This document shows, one piece after another, positions 30,937-40,051 of a DNA stretch of 64,000 bases. The first letter of the stretch is position 1. The number at the start of each line of letters is the position of its first letter. Both the position numbers and the translations under genes were made by a program. The notes beneath the pieces were generated by a model, which was given only the letters and a program-made list of their open reading frames with translations, ran no database searches and was not told where the DNA came from. Source of the DNA: an uncultured beta proteobacterium (GTDB lineage Bacteria > Pseudomonadota > Gammaproteobacteria > Burkholderiales > Burkholderiaceae_C); assembly GCA_903909815.1 (NCBI GenBank), contig CAIVXG010000085.1, positions 30,324 through 94,323 of the forward strand. Direction: 5' to 3'.

Positions 30937-31848
30937 CTACAAGCCCAGCATCAGTTTGAGGTTCTGCACTGCGGCGCCACTGGCACCCTTGCCCAGGTTG
31001 TCCAGGCGCGCAATCAGCACCGCTTGGCGGTACTCTTCATTGGCAAAAACGCGCAACTCCATGTGGTTGGTGTCGTTCAAGGCGAGTGCGTCCAGTCGCC
31101 CGTTGTCGGTCGCGGCATGCACCTTGACGCACGCGCTTTCCGAATAGTGACGCAGCAGCGCCTGATGTAGATCGATGCCTCTGGGCTTGCCAGGCAACGT
31201 GTCCAGATGCAGCGGCAGGCTCACCAGCATGCCTTGGCGGAAATTTCCGACAGAAGGCACAAAGATGGGGCGCTGCGTCAGGCCGGCGTAACGCATGATT
31301 TCAGGCACATGCTTGTGCGTCAGACCCAGGGCATAGGCTTCAAACAAAGGCGCGTTGCCGCCCTCATAGGCCTCGATCATGCTGCGCCCACCGCCCGAAT
31401 AGCCGCTGACAGATGAAAAAGCCAAGCTGGCGTCTCCCGCGACCCAACCCGCATCCACCAGGGGTCGCAACAAGGCGATCGCGCCCGTGGCGTGGCACCC
31501 TGGGTTAGTGACACGCTGCGCAGTGCGCACCGCGTCCTCCTGTCCTGGCGCCAACTCGGGAAAGCCATAGGTCCACCCTGGCGCCGTGCGATGCGCCGTG
31601 GAGGCGTCGATGATCTTGGGGCGATGCCCAGGCAGGCTGTCGATCATCGCCACTGACTCGATCGCCGCCGAGTCATGCAAGCACAGCACCACCAGATCGA
31701 CCTGCGCCATCAACTCGCGCTTGGCCGAAGCGTCCTTGCGCAAGTCACTCGCAATGCTCACGAGTTCGATCTCTGGCATCAAGGCGAGACGCTCGCGAAT
31801 TTGCAGGCCGGTGGTTCCAGCTTCTCCATCAATGAATACTTTGGGCAT
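30937..31848 (-). CDS. argC: N-acetyl-gamma-glutamyl-phosphate reductase, type 2
   Basis: NADPH-dependent reductase of arginine synthesis. The 303 residues show the shorter type 2 form: [18 protein letters not shown] (nucleotide binding), [17 protein letters not shown] with the catalytic Cys, and [14 protein letters not shown]. The start ATG at 31848 gives [11 protein letters not shown], with GGAG upstream; longer reading adds unconserved residues. The gene stands alone, convergent with holA and divergent from sucC. Confidence 0.95.
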   Translation of the reverse strand: MPKVFIDGEAGTTGLQIRERLALMPEIELVSIASDLRKDASAKRELMAQVDLVVLCLHDSAAIESVAMIDSLPGHRPKIIDASTAHRTAPGWTYGFPELAPGQEDAVRTAQRVTNPGCHATGAIALLRPLVDAGWVAGDASLAFSSVSGYSGGGRSMIEAYEGGNAPLFEAYALGLTHKHVPEIMRYAGLTQRPIFVPSVGNFRQGMLVSLPLHLDTLPGKPRGIDLHQALLRHYSESACVKVHAATDNGRLDALALNDTNHMELRVFANEEYRQAVLIARLDNLGKGASGAAVQNLKLMLGL

Positions 31849-32018
31849 CCTTGGCTCCATCCGATATTGTGAAAGCGAGGGCTTGACACTGTAAGCCACG
31901 AAAAAGTTTGGTGCGTTGCAGCATGATACATTCACAAACTGTTCTGCTCAGCACCAGCCAAGATTGTCCGACAAGCGTGGCTGGGGTTCAAATCCCCTCT
32001 AACCCCGAGAGAGACCTC

Positions 32019-33185
32019 ATGAAAATTCACGAGTACCAGGGCAAGGAAATCTTGCGTAATTTCGGCGTTCCAGTGCCACGAGGCATCGCCGCGTTCACGG
32101 TTCAGGAGGCGGTGGAAGCCGCACAAAAACTGGGCGGCCCGGTGTGGGTGGTGAAGGCTCAGATTCACGCCGGTGGCCGCGGCAAGGGCGGCGGCGTCAA
32201 GCTGGCGCGCTCCATCGACGAAGTCAGAAAAATCGCCGGTGAGATCCTGGGAATGCAACTCGTCACGCACCAGACCGGGCCCGAAGGGCAAAAGGTGCGG
32301 CGCCTGCTGATCGAGGATGGTGCCGACATCAAAAAGGAATATTACGTTTCCGCAGTGACGGACCGCGCTACCCAGCGCGTGGCCTTCATCGTCTCCAGCG
32401 AAGGCGGCATGGACATTGAGCAGGTGGCGCATTCCACCCCCGAGAAGATCATCACCGAGATTGTCGACCCGGCATTGGGTCTGACGGACGCGCAGGCCAG
32501 GATGCTGTCTGACAGCATTGGTGTGCCCGCGGGCTCCACGGCGCAGTGCATGGATATCCTGCAAAAGCTGTACAAGGTGTACATGGACACCGATGCATCC
32601 TTGGTCGAGATCAATCCACTGATTCTCGAAGGCAACGGCGGCGTCAAGGCGATCGACGCCAAGTTCAACTTCGACGCCAACGCGCTGTTTCGGCACCCCG
32701 AAATCGTCGCGTACCGCGACCTGGACGAAGAGGATCCGGCCGAAGTGGAGGCCAGCAAGTTTGACCTGGCCTATATCAGCCTGGATGGCGACATTGGCTG
32801 TCTGGTGAATGGGGCCGGTTTGGCGATGGCGACCATGGACACGATCAAGCTCTTTGGCGCAGAGCCGGCGAACTTTCTGGATGTGGGCGGCGGTGCCACC
32901 CCGGAGAAGGTCACCGAGGCCTTCAAGATCATGCTGAAGAACCCCAAGGTCAAGGCCATTCTGGTCAACATCTTTGGTGGCATCATGAAGTGCGACACCA
33001 TTGCCACGGGCGTCATCACGGCGTGCAAGGCGACAAATCTGAATGTGCCGCTGGTGGTGCGCATGAAGGGTACGAATGAAGACCTGGGCAAGAAGATGCT
33101 GGCCGAATCCGGTCTGCCCATCATCAGCGCCGACACCATGGCCGACGCAGCGCAAAAAGTGGTCGCGGCCGTCAAGGCGTCCTGA
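32019..33185 (+). CDS. sucC: Succinyl-CoA synthetase beta subunit
   Basis: TCA-cycle enzyme subunit forming succinate and ATP/GTP from succinyl-CoA. It has 388 residues with an ATP-grasp fold. Visible: [62 protein letters not shown] and [13 protein letters not shown] 32019 fits the family; the track ORF extends 37 codons upstream. sucD follows after 31 bases, forming the usual pair. Confidence 0.97.
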   Translation: MKIHEYQGKEILRNFGVPVPRGIAAFTVQEAVEAAQKLGGPVWVVKAQIHAGGRGKGGGVKLARSIDEVRKIAGEILGMQLVTHQTGPEGQKVRRLLIEDGADIKKEYYVSAVTDRATQRVAFIVSSEGGMDIEQVAHSTPEKIITEIVDPALGLTDAQARMLSDSIGVPAGSTAQCMDILQKLYKVYMDTDASLVEINPLILEGNGGVKAIDAKFNFDANALFRHPEIVAYRDLDEEDPAEVEASKFDLAYISLDGDIGCLVNGAGLAMATMDTIKLFGAEPANFLDVGGGATPEKVTEAFKIMLKNPKVKAILVNIFGGIMKCDTIATGVITACKATNLNVPLVVRMKGTNEDLGKKMLAESGLPIISADTMADAAQKVVAAVKAS

Positions 33186-33216
33186 AACCTTGCCGCCCAA
33201 CTGACTAGGAACCATC

Positions 33217-34110
33217 ATGTCCATCCTCATCAATAAAGACACCAAGGTCATCACCCAGGGAATAACCGGCAAGACCGGTCAATTTCACACCGAGAAATGC
33301 CAGGAATACGCCAACGGCAAGAATTGCTTTGTCGCCGGCGTGAACCCGAAGAAGGCAGGCGAGTCCATCTTCAACATCCCGATCTACGCGTCGGTGAAAG
33401 AGGCCGCCAGCGAGACCGGCGCCACCGTCTCAGTCATCTACGTGCCGCCTGCCGGCGCTGCTGCGGCGATATGGGAAGCAGTTGAAGCTGATCTGGATCT
33501 GGCGATCTGCATCACCGAAGGCATCCCGGTGCGCGACATGCTGGAAGTGCGCAACAAAATGCGCGCCAAGGAAGCGGCCGGCGGCAAGAAGACCTTGCTG
33601 CTGGGCCCGAACTGCCCCGGCCTGATCACGCCCGACGAAATCAAGATCGGCATCATGCCTGGCCACATTCACCGCAAGGGCCGTATCGGGGTGGTCAGTC
33701 GTTCCGGCACCCTGACCTACGAAGCGGTGGCGCAGCTCACCGAAATCGGTCTGGGTCAGTCCAGCGCGGTGGGTATCGGCGGCGACCCCATCAATGGCTT
33801 GAAGCACATCGACATCATGCGTCTGTTCAACGACGATCCCGACACCGATGCCGTCATCATGATCGGCGAAATTGGCGGTCCGGACGAGGCTGATGCAGCG
33901 CGCTGGTGCAAGCTCAATATGAAGAAACCCATCGTCGGCTTTATCGCTGGCGTGACGGCTCCTGCAGGCAAGCGCATGGGCCACGCCGGTGCGTTGATCT
34001 CGGGCGGCGCAGACACGGCCAATGCGAAACTGGAAGTGATGGAGGAGTGCGGCTTCACTGTCACACGCAATCCATCGGAAATGGCAAAACTCTTAAAGGC
34101 GCTGCTCTAG
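33217..34110 (+). CDS. sucD: Succinyl-CoA synthetase alpha subunit
   Basis: Partner of SucC carrying the CoA-binding domain and the phosphohistidine. The 297 residues start SILINKDTKVITQGITGKTG. They include LLGPNCPGLITPDEIKIGIM, GRIGVVSRSGTLTYEAV and the active-site block GKRMGHAGALISGG with the phosphorylated His. A strong hairpin terminator follows, so sucCD is a closed operon. Confidence 0.98.
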   Translation: MSILINKDTKVITQGITGKTGQFHTEKCQEYANGKNCFVAGVNPKKAGESIFNIPIYASVKEAASETGATVSVIYVPPAGAAAAIWEAVEADLDLAICITEGIPVRDMLEVRNKMRAKEAAGGKKTLLLGPNCPGLITPDEIKIGIMPGHIHRKGRIGVVSRSGTLTYEAVAQLTEIGLGQSSAVGIGGDPINGLKHIDIMRLFNDDPDTDAVIMIGEIGGPDEADAARWCKLNMKKPIVGFIAGVTAPAGKRMGHAGALISGGADTANAKLEVMEECGFTVTRNPSEMAKLLKALL

Positions 34111-34149
34111 CACCAGGGATCGAATCCGGCAAACACTGCCGGAAAAAGC

Positions 34150-34190
34150 GAGGCGCTCTGGACACATTGTCCCGAGCGCCTCTTGCATTC
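34150..34190 (+). terminator. Terminator after sucCD
   Basis: GAGGCGCTC (34150-34158) pairs with GAGCGCCTC (34174-34182), with inner pairing GGACA/TGTCC, followed by a T-rich TTGCATTCTT. It lies 40 bases after sucD. Confidence 0.75.
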
Positions 34191-34217
34191 TTGATGACGC
34201 AATTCGGATGGAGCGTG

Positions 34218-34904
34218 ATGATGGAGCTGCTGCAAACGCTGGATTTCTGGATTGGCCTGCTCAAGATCGTCTGGATCAACGTGATCCTGTCTGGTGACAA
34301 CGCCGTCGTGATTGCGCTGGCAGCTCGCTCCTTGCTGCCACATCAGCAAAGGAAGGCGATCGTGCTTGGCTCCGGCGCTGCCGTCGTGCTGAGGATCGCG
34401 CTGACCATGGTGGCCGCCAAACTGCTGGCCATGCCCTACCTGCAAATCGCGGGTGGCCTGCTGTTGCTTTGGGTGGGTGTGCAACTCTTGAAAGAAGAAG
34501 GGGGCGGCACCGAAAGCGCCAAGGAACAGGGCGGCCTGCTGGCTGCGGTGCGTACCATTCTGATAGCCGACGTCGTGATGAGCCTGGACAACGTGATTGC
34601 GGTTGCGGCTGCAGCCAAGGGTAGCCCCCTGCTCCTCGTATTGGGGCTGACCATGAGTATCCCGCTGGTCACCTTTGGCAGCGCCATGATGATCCGGTTG
34701 ATGCAGCGTTTCCCGTTCATCATTGACTTGGGAGCCGGACTGATTGGTTGGGTCGCGGGCGACACCATCATCAGCGACGTCAGCATACAAATGATTGTGG
34801 GCGGCGTTTGGCTGCACTACGCGGCGGCGGCGGCGGGGTCGGTATTGGTGATCACAGCGGGCAAAGTGCTGGCTGCACGGGGCCGGGGCTCGGCGGCTTC
34901 CTGA
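34218..34904 (+). CDS. TerC / YjbE family integral membrane protein
   Basis: 228-residue membrane protein with about seven segments. It carries the family motifs VILSGDNAVVIALAAR and DVVMSLDNVIAVAAAAKG, whose acidic residues inside membrane helices suggest metal ion transport. Relatives act in manganese export or in metal supply to exported enzymes; others are linked to tellurite resistance. The start ATG at 34218 has GGAG upstream; ATG 34194 is an alternative. It stands alone after the sucCD terminator. Confidence 0.88.
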   Translation: MMELLQTLDFWIGLLKIVWINVILSGDNAVVIALAARSLLPHQQRKAIVLGSGAAVVLRIALTMVAAKLLAMPYLQIAGGLLLLWVGVQLLKEEGGGTESAKEQGGLLAAVRTILIADVVMSLDNVIAVAAAAKGSPLLLVLGLTMSIPLVTFGSAMMIRLMQRFPFIIDLGAGLIGWVAGDTIISDVSIQMIVGGVWLHYAAAAAGSVLVITAGKVLAARGRGSAAS

Positions 34905-35142
34905 TGCGCGCGAGCCCGATTTGAAGACCGGACATGAAAGCCGGCATCGATGTGGGCGCGAAAGCGATTAAATATCTTCCTCGGCGTCCGTTTTTTCGAC
35001 ACGGAATCCGGCTTGGTCACCAAAGGTTGTTGCAGCCAAGTCGGGGCTCTGGTAATGTTGGACGGGGCGCGATCTAATGTGCAGTCTGGCGCCCCGGTGC
35101 GCAACAGGCGATCAAGCAATAATCACAACAAAACTTTCAGCG

Positions 35143-35931
35143 ATGATTCATTACGAATTTTATTCCCAGACCGACACGGGACTGACAAGGGCGAAAAACG
35201 AGGACTCCATCGGCTTGGATGCCGATACCCAGCTGTGTGTCCTGGCCGATGGAATGGGCGGCTATAACGCCGGTGAAATTGCCAGCGGTCTGGCTGTGAC
35301 CTATATCATGTCCGAGATGCCGCGATGGTTGGCGCAGGCGAAGCGGCTGGCAGACGCTGCGCAGGTGCGCCGTGCCCTGGAAATTTGCGTGGAAAACACG
35401 AATCTTTCGATATTGAAGGCGGCTCACGCAAATTCCCGGCTGGCGGGTATGGGAACCACCCTGGTAGTGGGCGTGTTTCAGCCGACCCACCTGGTTCTTG
35501 GTCACATTGGTGATTCGCGCTGCTATCGGTTGCGAAAGTCTATGCTGACCCAAATTACGCGCGATCACTCCTTACTTCAGGAACAAATCGATGCCGGGTT
35601 GATTTCGCGAGAGGAAGCAGCCAACTCGTCCCAAAAGAACTTGGTGACAAGGGCCTTGGGCGTTGAGGAGTCGGTCATACTTGAAGTGAATGAACACGAA
35701 GTGCTGCCAGATGACATCTTTCTGATGTGTTCGGATGGTCTGACCGACATGATGACGGACGTGGAAATCGCAAAAATACTGCTGTCTGAACCGACATTGG
35801 AGGCGATGACGCAACGGTTGATTCACGACGCCAACGAAAACGGAGGCCGTGACAACATCAGCGTCGTTTTGGCTCGGGCGGTTTCTGACGCCAAGAAACC
35901 TACAATCATGGCGCGATTGCTTGGTCGCTAG
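35143..35931 (+). CDS. PP2C-family serine/threonine phosphatase
   Basis: 262-residue metal-dependent protein phosphatase. All PP2C motifs are visible: TRAKNEDSIGLD, LADGMGGYNAGEIASG, MGTTLVVG, LGHIGDSRCYRLR, CSDGLTDMMTD and GGRDNISVVLAR. The metal-binding Asp residues are intact, so it should be active. ATG 35143 gives MIHYEFYSQTDTGL. An FHA gene follows, hinting at phosphothreonine signalling, but no Hanks-type kinase lies in the window. Confidence 0.95.
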   Translation: MIHYEFYSQTDTGLTRAKNEDSIGLDADTQLCVLADGMGGYNAGEIASGLAVTYIMSEMPRWLAQAKRLADAAQVRRALEICVENTNLSILKAAHANSRLAGMGTTLVVGVFQPTHLVLGHIGDSRCYRLRKSMLTQITRDHSLLQEQIDAGLISREEAANSSQKNLVTRALGVEESVILEVNEHEVLPDDIFLMCSDGLTDMMTDVEIAKILLSEPTLEAMTQRLIHDANENGGRDNISVVLARAVSDAKKPTIMARLLGR

Positions 35932-36034
35932 CTTGCAGGTTCCGAAATGCGCAGCACAGCGGGTCTGGGCAGTGGGTTCTTGCAGATGAGTATTTTCGTT
36001 CACCGCGCAACAAGCTTAGGAACTGGAGTTGGTA

Positions 36035-36733
36035 ATGCCAAAAATGATCGTATCGCTTGACGGGATCGTCGTCAAAGACGTCGTCCTGACGAAGAACAGG
36101 ACGACCTTGGGGCGCAGGCCATACAACGACATCGTGATCGACAATCTGGCTGTCAGCGGTGAGCACGCCGTGGTTCAAATGAGCGGCGGACAGGTCTACA
36201 TCGAAGACTTGAACAGCACCAATGGCACGAGCCTGAACGGTAAGGCCATCAAAAGGGAACTCCTGAACAACAACGACATTGTCGAAATTGGCAAATATAA
36301 GGTCAAGTATTTCCAGGACACTCCCAGCGATGATGTCGAAAAGACGCCGGGTGCGCGCTCCGGCGCTGGTTCTGAATCAGCGCCCGCGCGCGCAACGCCA
36401 TCATCCTTCGCCGTGATGCCGTCTACCACTATGGCCGAATCTTACGAGTCGCCAAGCCCGTCTGCCTTTGATGGAAATGCCGCCATCAAAGTCATATCAG
36501 GCGGCGCCGCGGGTAGGCAGGTTCCGCTGGTGAAGGTGGTGACCACCATCGGCAGGATCGGCGTTTCGGTCGCTTCGATTACCAAGCGTCGTAATGGGTT
36601 TGTTGTTGCTCACGTCGAAGGAGCGAGTCGGTTGCGCATCAATGGGCACCCCATCGGGGCGGATTCCGTGCCATTGAACGACCAGGACATACTGGAACTG
36701 GCGGGCACGCAAATGCAGTTTTTTCACCTGTGA
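36035..36733 (+). CDS. FHA-domain protein
   Basis: 232-residue protein. It has an N-terminal phosphothreonine-binding FHA domain (TLGRRPYNDIVIDNLAVSGE and NSTNGTSLNGKAI, residues about 20-85), a disordered Ser/Ala/Pro linker, and a second FHA-like beta domain at the C-terminus (VTTIGRIGVSVASITKR). The second copy lacks the clear GR/S/H pattern of the first and may be degenerate. ATG 36035 has GGAG upstream. It lies about 100 bases after the PP2C phosphatase. Confidence 0.92.
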   Translation: MPKMIVSLDGIVVKDVVLTKNRTTLGRRPYNDIVIDNLAVSGEHAVVQMSGGQVYIEDLNSTNGTSLNGKAIKRELLNNNDIVEIGKYKVKYFQDTPSDDVEKTPGARSGAGSESAPARATPSSFAVMPSTTMAESYESPSPSAFDGNAAIKVISGGAAGRQVPLVKVVTTIGRIGVSVASITKRRNGFVVAHVEGASRLRINGHPIGADSVPLNDQDILELAGTQMQFFHL

Positions 36734-36734
36734 C

Positions 36735-37583
36735 GTGAGGGAGCCTGGGTTCAAAGGGCTGGCGCTGGCGCTGGGGGCGATCACGCTTTGGTCCACGCTG
36801 GCTTCCCTGAGTGTGGCACTGGCAAGGGTGCCGCCCTTGCTGCTGACCGGGTTGGCCTTGCTCGCGGGCAGTCTGATCGCACTGCCGCTTTCGGGCTTTG
36901 ACTTGCGCCAATGGCGCGTGCCATTGGCGACGCTGGCGTTGGGCGTATATGGCCTGTTTGGCTATCACTTCATGTTTTTCATCGCCCTGCGCTTCGCACC
37001 TCCGGTGCAGGCCAATCTAGTTAACTATCTGTGGCCGCTGCTGATTGTCTTGCTGGCGCCAGCGCTGTTGCGCAACCTGCATTTTCGTTGGATGCATGTG
37101 CTCGCGGCCTGCATCGGATTCAGCGGTGCGGCGATTGCAATCGTCGGCAACCGTTCGCTCGATAGCGCTTTCGCTTGGGGCTATGTGCCGGCCTTGGCGG
37201 CGGCTTTCATATGGGCCAGTTATTCGTTGCTGACGCAGCGTGTGCCGCACTTTCCCACCTCGGCGATCGGCGCTTTTGCGCTGGTTTCAGGCCTGCTGTC
37301 GCTGCTTTGTCATGGGCTGCTGGAGCCGAGCGCGGACTTGAGCCTGCGCGATCTTATGCTGATTGCGGCCATGGGTTTGGGGCCTCTGGGCGCTGCATTC
37401 TTTCTGTGGGATGCCGCCCTCAAACGGGGCGATGCACGACGTATCGGACTTCTGAGTTTTCTCACGCCGTTGCTCTCGACCCTGCTGTTGCTGGGTCTGC
37501 GCCACGAGACCCCAGGCTGGCCAGTGATGCTGGCCACGGCGCTGATCGTGGGCGCGGCCGCCATCGGGCTGCGCCAGCGCTAA
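36735..37583 (+). CDS. EamA/DMT-family transporter
   Basis: 282-residue, ten-segment membrane protein of the drug/metabolite superfamily. Two EamA repeats can be seen (ALGAITLWSTLASLSVAL and LAAAFIWASYSLLTQRVPHF). The first repeat resembles YddG-type aromatic amino acid exporters. The start is GTG 36735, one base after the FHA stop codon. This suggests co-transcription, although a functional link is not obvious. It is convergent with ptsI. Confidence 0.88.
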   Translation: MREPGFKGLALALGAITLWSTLASLSVALARVPPLLLTGLALLAGSLIALPLSGFDLRQWRVPLATLALGVYGLFGYHFMFFIALRFAPPVQANLVNYLWPLLIVLLAPALLRNLHFRWMHVLAACIGFSGAAIAIVGNRSLDSAFAWGYVPALAAAFIWASYSLLTQRVPHFPTSAIGAFALVSGLLSLLCHGLLEPSADLSLRDLMLIAAMGLGPLGAAFFLWDAALKRGDARRIGLLSFLTPLLSTLLLLGLRHETPGWPVMLATALIVGAAAIGLRQR

Positions 37584-37587
37584 AGGT

Positions 37588-39366
37588 TCAACGCTCGGAC
37601 ATCAGTTCGGCTGGATATTCGGCAGCGATCACTCTTTGTGCCCAATCGCGCAGCTTGCTGGTGTCGGCACGCAATACCTCCTGTTTGACCGCCAGAATCT
37701 GCGACGGATGCATGGAGAAGCTGCGCAAGCCCAAGCCCAGCAGCAGTCGCGTCAGCGTGACGTCGCCCGCCATCTCGCCACACACGCTCACGCTTTTTCC
37801 TTGGGCCTGCGCCTGCGCAATGGTGTCGCCCACCAGTTGCAGCACCGCCGGGTGCAGTGGGTCGTACAGGTGCGCCACTGATTCATCGGCGCGGTCGATC
37901 GCCAGCGTGTACTGGATCAGATCGTTGGTACCGATGGAAAGGAAGTCGAAATACTTGAGAAAGGTTTTGAGCGTGAGCGCTGCTGCCGGTATTTCTATCA
38001 TGGCGCCAAGCTTCACGGGCCCATAAGTCTGCCCACGCTGATCCAGATCGGCGCGGGCCTGGTCAATCAGCGTCAGCGTCTGCCGGATTTCGCTCGCGTG
38101 CGCCAGCATCGGTATCAACAGATTTACCTGACCCTGTGCCGCAGCCCGCAGGATGGCGCGCAACTGGGTAAGAAACATGGCCGGATCTGCCAGACTCCAG
38201 CGAATGGCGCGCAGGCCCAAAGCCGGATTCAGGTGCGCCTCGTCGCTCTGATTCTTGTCGTGGCGCGAGTCGATCTGCTTGTCGGCACCGACATCGACCG
38301 TGCGGATCGTCACTGGCATGCCCTGCATGCCGTTCAGAGCGAGCACATAGGCCTGGTATTGCTCCTCCTCATCTGGCAGGAGGTTCTGCCCCGGTTGCGT
38401 GCGGCCCATGAACAGGAACTCGCTGCGAAACAGGCCCACCCCGACAGCACCCGCGGTGATGGCGCTGGCCGTGTCATCGGGCATTTCGATGTTCGCCAAC
38501 AGTTCCACGCGCTGGCCATCGAGCGTGACCGCGGGCGTATTGCGCAGCCTGGCCAAACGGGTGCGCTCCAGTTCAAATTGGCGCTGCTTGAATCCGTACT
38601 CGGCCAAGATGATGGGCGAGGGATCGACGATCACGACACCGGCCTCGCCGTCGATGATGACCCAATCGTCCTGTCGAATGAGTTGGCTGGCCAGGCGTGC
38701 TCCCACCACCGCCGGGATGTCCAGACTGCGCGCGACGATAGCGGTGTGCGAGGTCTTTCCGCCCACATCGGTGACGAAACCGGCAAAGACGCTTTGCTTG
38801 AACTGCAGCATGTCAGCCGGTGAAACATCGTGCGCGATCATGATAAGCGGCACGTCCACGGTGTCATCCAGCAACAAGTCCTGCTGCGCCTTGCGTCGGG
38901 AGACGCTGTGCACCACGGGGGCAGCTACGCCACGCATGTGCCGCAAGACGCGCTCCACAACCTGCTCCAGGTCGGCCTTGCGCTCGCGCAGGTACTCGTC
39001 TTCCATCTCGTCGAACTGTCGTGCAATGACTTCCAGTTGCGATGTCAGCGCCCACTCTGCGTTGTAGAGGCGGTCCGCGATCCAGTGCTTGATGCCCGCG
39101 GTGAGCAGTTCGTCCTGCAGCAGCATCAGGTGCACATCCAGCAACGCAGTCAACTCATGTGGCGCGTCCTTGGGCATGGCCGCTTGCAGGCGTTGGATCT
39201 CATCCACCACCGCGTCGCGCCCAGAGCGCACACGTTGGATTTCGGCCTGAATCTGGGACGGCTCGATGAAATAATGCGCCACATCCACTCGGCTGGATGC
39301 CACCAGCACGGCGCGACCAATAGCAATGCCGCGGGCGACCGGGGAACCGTGGATGGAGAAGGTCAT
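37588..39366 (-). CDS. ptsI: PTS enzyme I (phosphoenolpyruvate-protein phosphotransferase)
   Basis: Takes phosphate from phosphoenolpyruvate and passes it to HPr. The 592 residues include the phosphorylated His in GGKTSHTAIVARSLDIPAV, IDGEAGVVIVDP, GLFRSEFLFMGR and the C-terminal PEP site IGTNDLIQYTLAIDRADE and CGEMAGD. It lies three bases downstream of ptsH. No sugar-specific EIIBC gene accompanies it, so the system is probably regulatory, as in many betaproteobacteria. Confidence 0.97.
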   Translation of the reverse strand: MTFSIHGSPVARGIAIGRAVLVASSRVDVAHYFIEPSQIQAEIQRVRSGRDAVVDEIQRLQAAMPKDAPHELTALLDVHLMLLQDELLTAGIKHWIADRLYNAEWALTSQLEVIARQFDEMEDEYLRERKADLEQVVERVLRHMRGVAAPVVHSVSRRKAQQDLLLDDTVDVPLIMIAHDVSPADMLQFKQSVFAGFVTDVGGKTSHTAIVARSLDIPAVVGARLASQLIRQDDWVIIDGEAGVVIVDPSPIILAEYGFKQRQFELERTRLARLRNTPAVTLDGQRVELLANIEMPDDTASAITAGAVGVGLFRSEFLFMGRTQPGQNLLPDEEEQYQAYVLALNGMQGMPVTIRTVDVGADKQIDSRHDKNQSDEAHLNPALGLRAIRWSLADPAMFLTQLRAILRAAAQGQVNLLIPMLAHASEIRQTLTLIDQARADLDQRGQTYGPVKLGAMIEIPAAALTLKTFLKYFDFLSIGTNDLIQYTLAIDRADESVAHLYDPLHPAVLQLVGDTIAQAQAQGKSVSVCGEMAGDVTLTRLLLGLGLRSFSMHPSQILAVKQEVLRADTSKLRDWAQRVIAAEYPAELMSER

Positions 39367-39369
39367 GCC

Positions 39370-39639
39370 TTATTCACCTTCGCCGAATTTGTCTGCTATG
39401 AGCGCCAGCAAGGCTTCCATGGCCTCCTGTTCGCGCTCGCCGCTGGTTTCGACTTCGACCGTGCTGCCGATGCCGGCGGCCAGCATCATCACACCCATGA
39501 TACTTTTTGCGTTGACGCGCCGCTCGCCGCGCGACATGAACACTTCGCACGGGAAACTGCCCGCCAGCTTGGTGAGCTTGGCCGATGCGCGAGCGTGCAG
39601 GCCGAGCTTATTGCTGATGGTCGTGGTGGTTTTGATCAT
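39370..39639 (-). CDS. ptsH: Phosphocarrier protein HPr
   Basis: 89-residue phosphocarrier. The phosphorylated His is in NKLGLHARASAKLTKLAG; the conserved Ser region appears as VNAKSIMGVMMLAAG. The start at 39639 (MIKTTTTISNKLGLHA) fits the family, and it makes the gene overlap the end of the upstream EIIA gene by 32 bases in another frame. Confidence 0.96.
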   Translation of the reverse strand: MIKTTTTISNKLGLHARASAKLTKLAGSFPCEVFMSRGERRVNAKSIMGVMMLAAGIGSTVEVETSGEREQEAMEALLALIADKFGEGE

Positions 39640-40051
39640 GGGGTTTTTTCACCTGGTTTTGGGGCGCGGTAACGGCTACTTGCATTACACCCTGGGTGCC
39701 GCCGGCCACAGCCCGAGTCACCAGCGCGTCCAGCGGTTCGTGCCGGTAGGTCAGAACGCGCAGCAGCATCGGCAGGTTCAGCCCGGAAATCAGTTTTGAG
39801 TTCACGCCGTCCAACAGCTTTTGCGCGACATTGCACGGCGTGGCGCCGAACACATCGGTCAGCACCAGCGTATGGCTTGTGCCCAGTTGTGCCATGGCGA
39901 TGCGTGCGCCGGCCAGACTCTCCTCCGGTGGCACGTTGGGCTGCACGTCCAGCGCCGACAAGTAGGCGCCGCAGTCCGGGAATACGTGCAGCGCACTGGC
40001 GCGAAACGCTTGAGCCAGTGGCGCATGGGCGATGATGAAGATGCCGTTCAT
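39608..40051 (-). CDS. PTS fructose/mannose-family EIIA component
   Basis: 147-residue EIIA of the mannose superfamily. The phosphorylatable His is in IFIIAHAPLAQAF, and LVLTDVFGATPCNVAQKLL is a family block. Orphan EIIA-HPr-EI sets in betaproteobacteria act as signalling chains. The C-terminus ends in a His/Gln/Asp-rich tail (KKPHDQNHHDHQQ) produced by reading over the start of ptsH in another frame. The start overlaps the MFS stop by four bases (ATGA). Confidence 0.92.
   Translation of the reverse strand: MNGIFIIAHAPLAQAFRASALHVFPDCGAYLSALDVQPNVPPEESLAGARIAMAQLGTSHTLVLTDVFGATPCNVAQKLLDGVNSKLISGLNLPMLLRVLTYRHEPLDALVTRAVAGGTQGVMQVAVTAPQNQVKKPHDQNHHDHQQ

Noticed and set aside
31970-32010. tRNA T-arm-like sequence (GGGGTTCAAATCCCC) before sucC
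   Set aside because: No acceptor, D or anticodon arm can be built upstream; only the single arm is present, so chance or an old tRNA trace.
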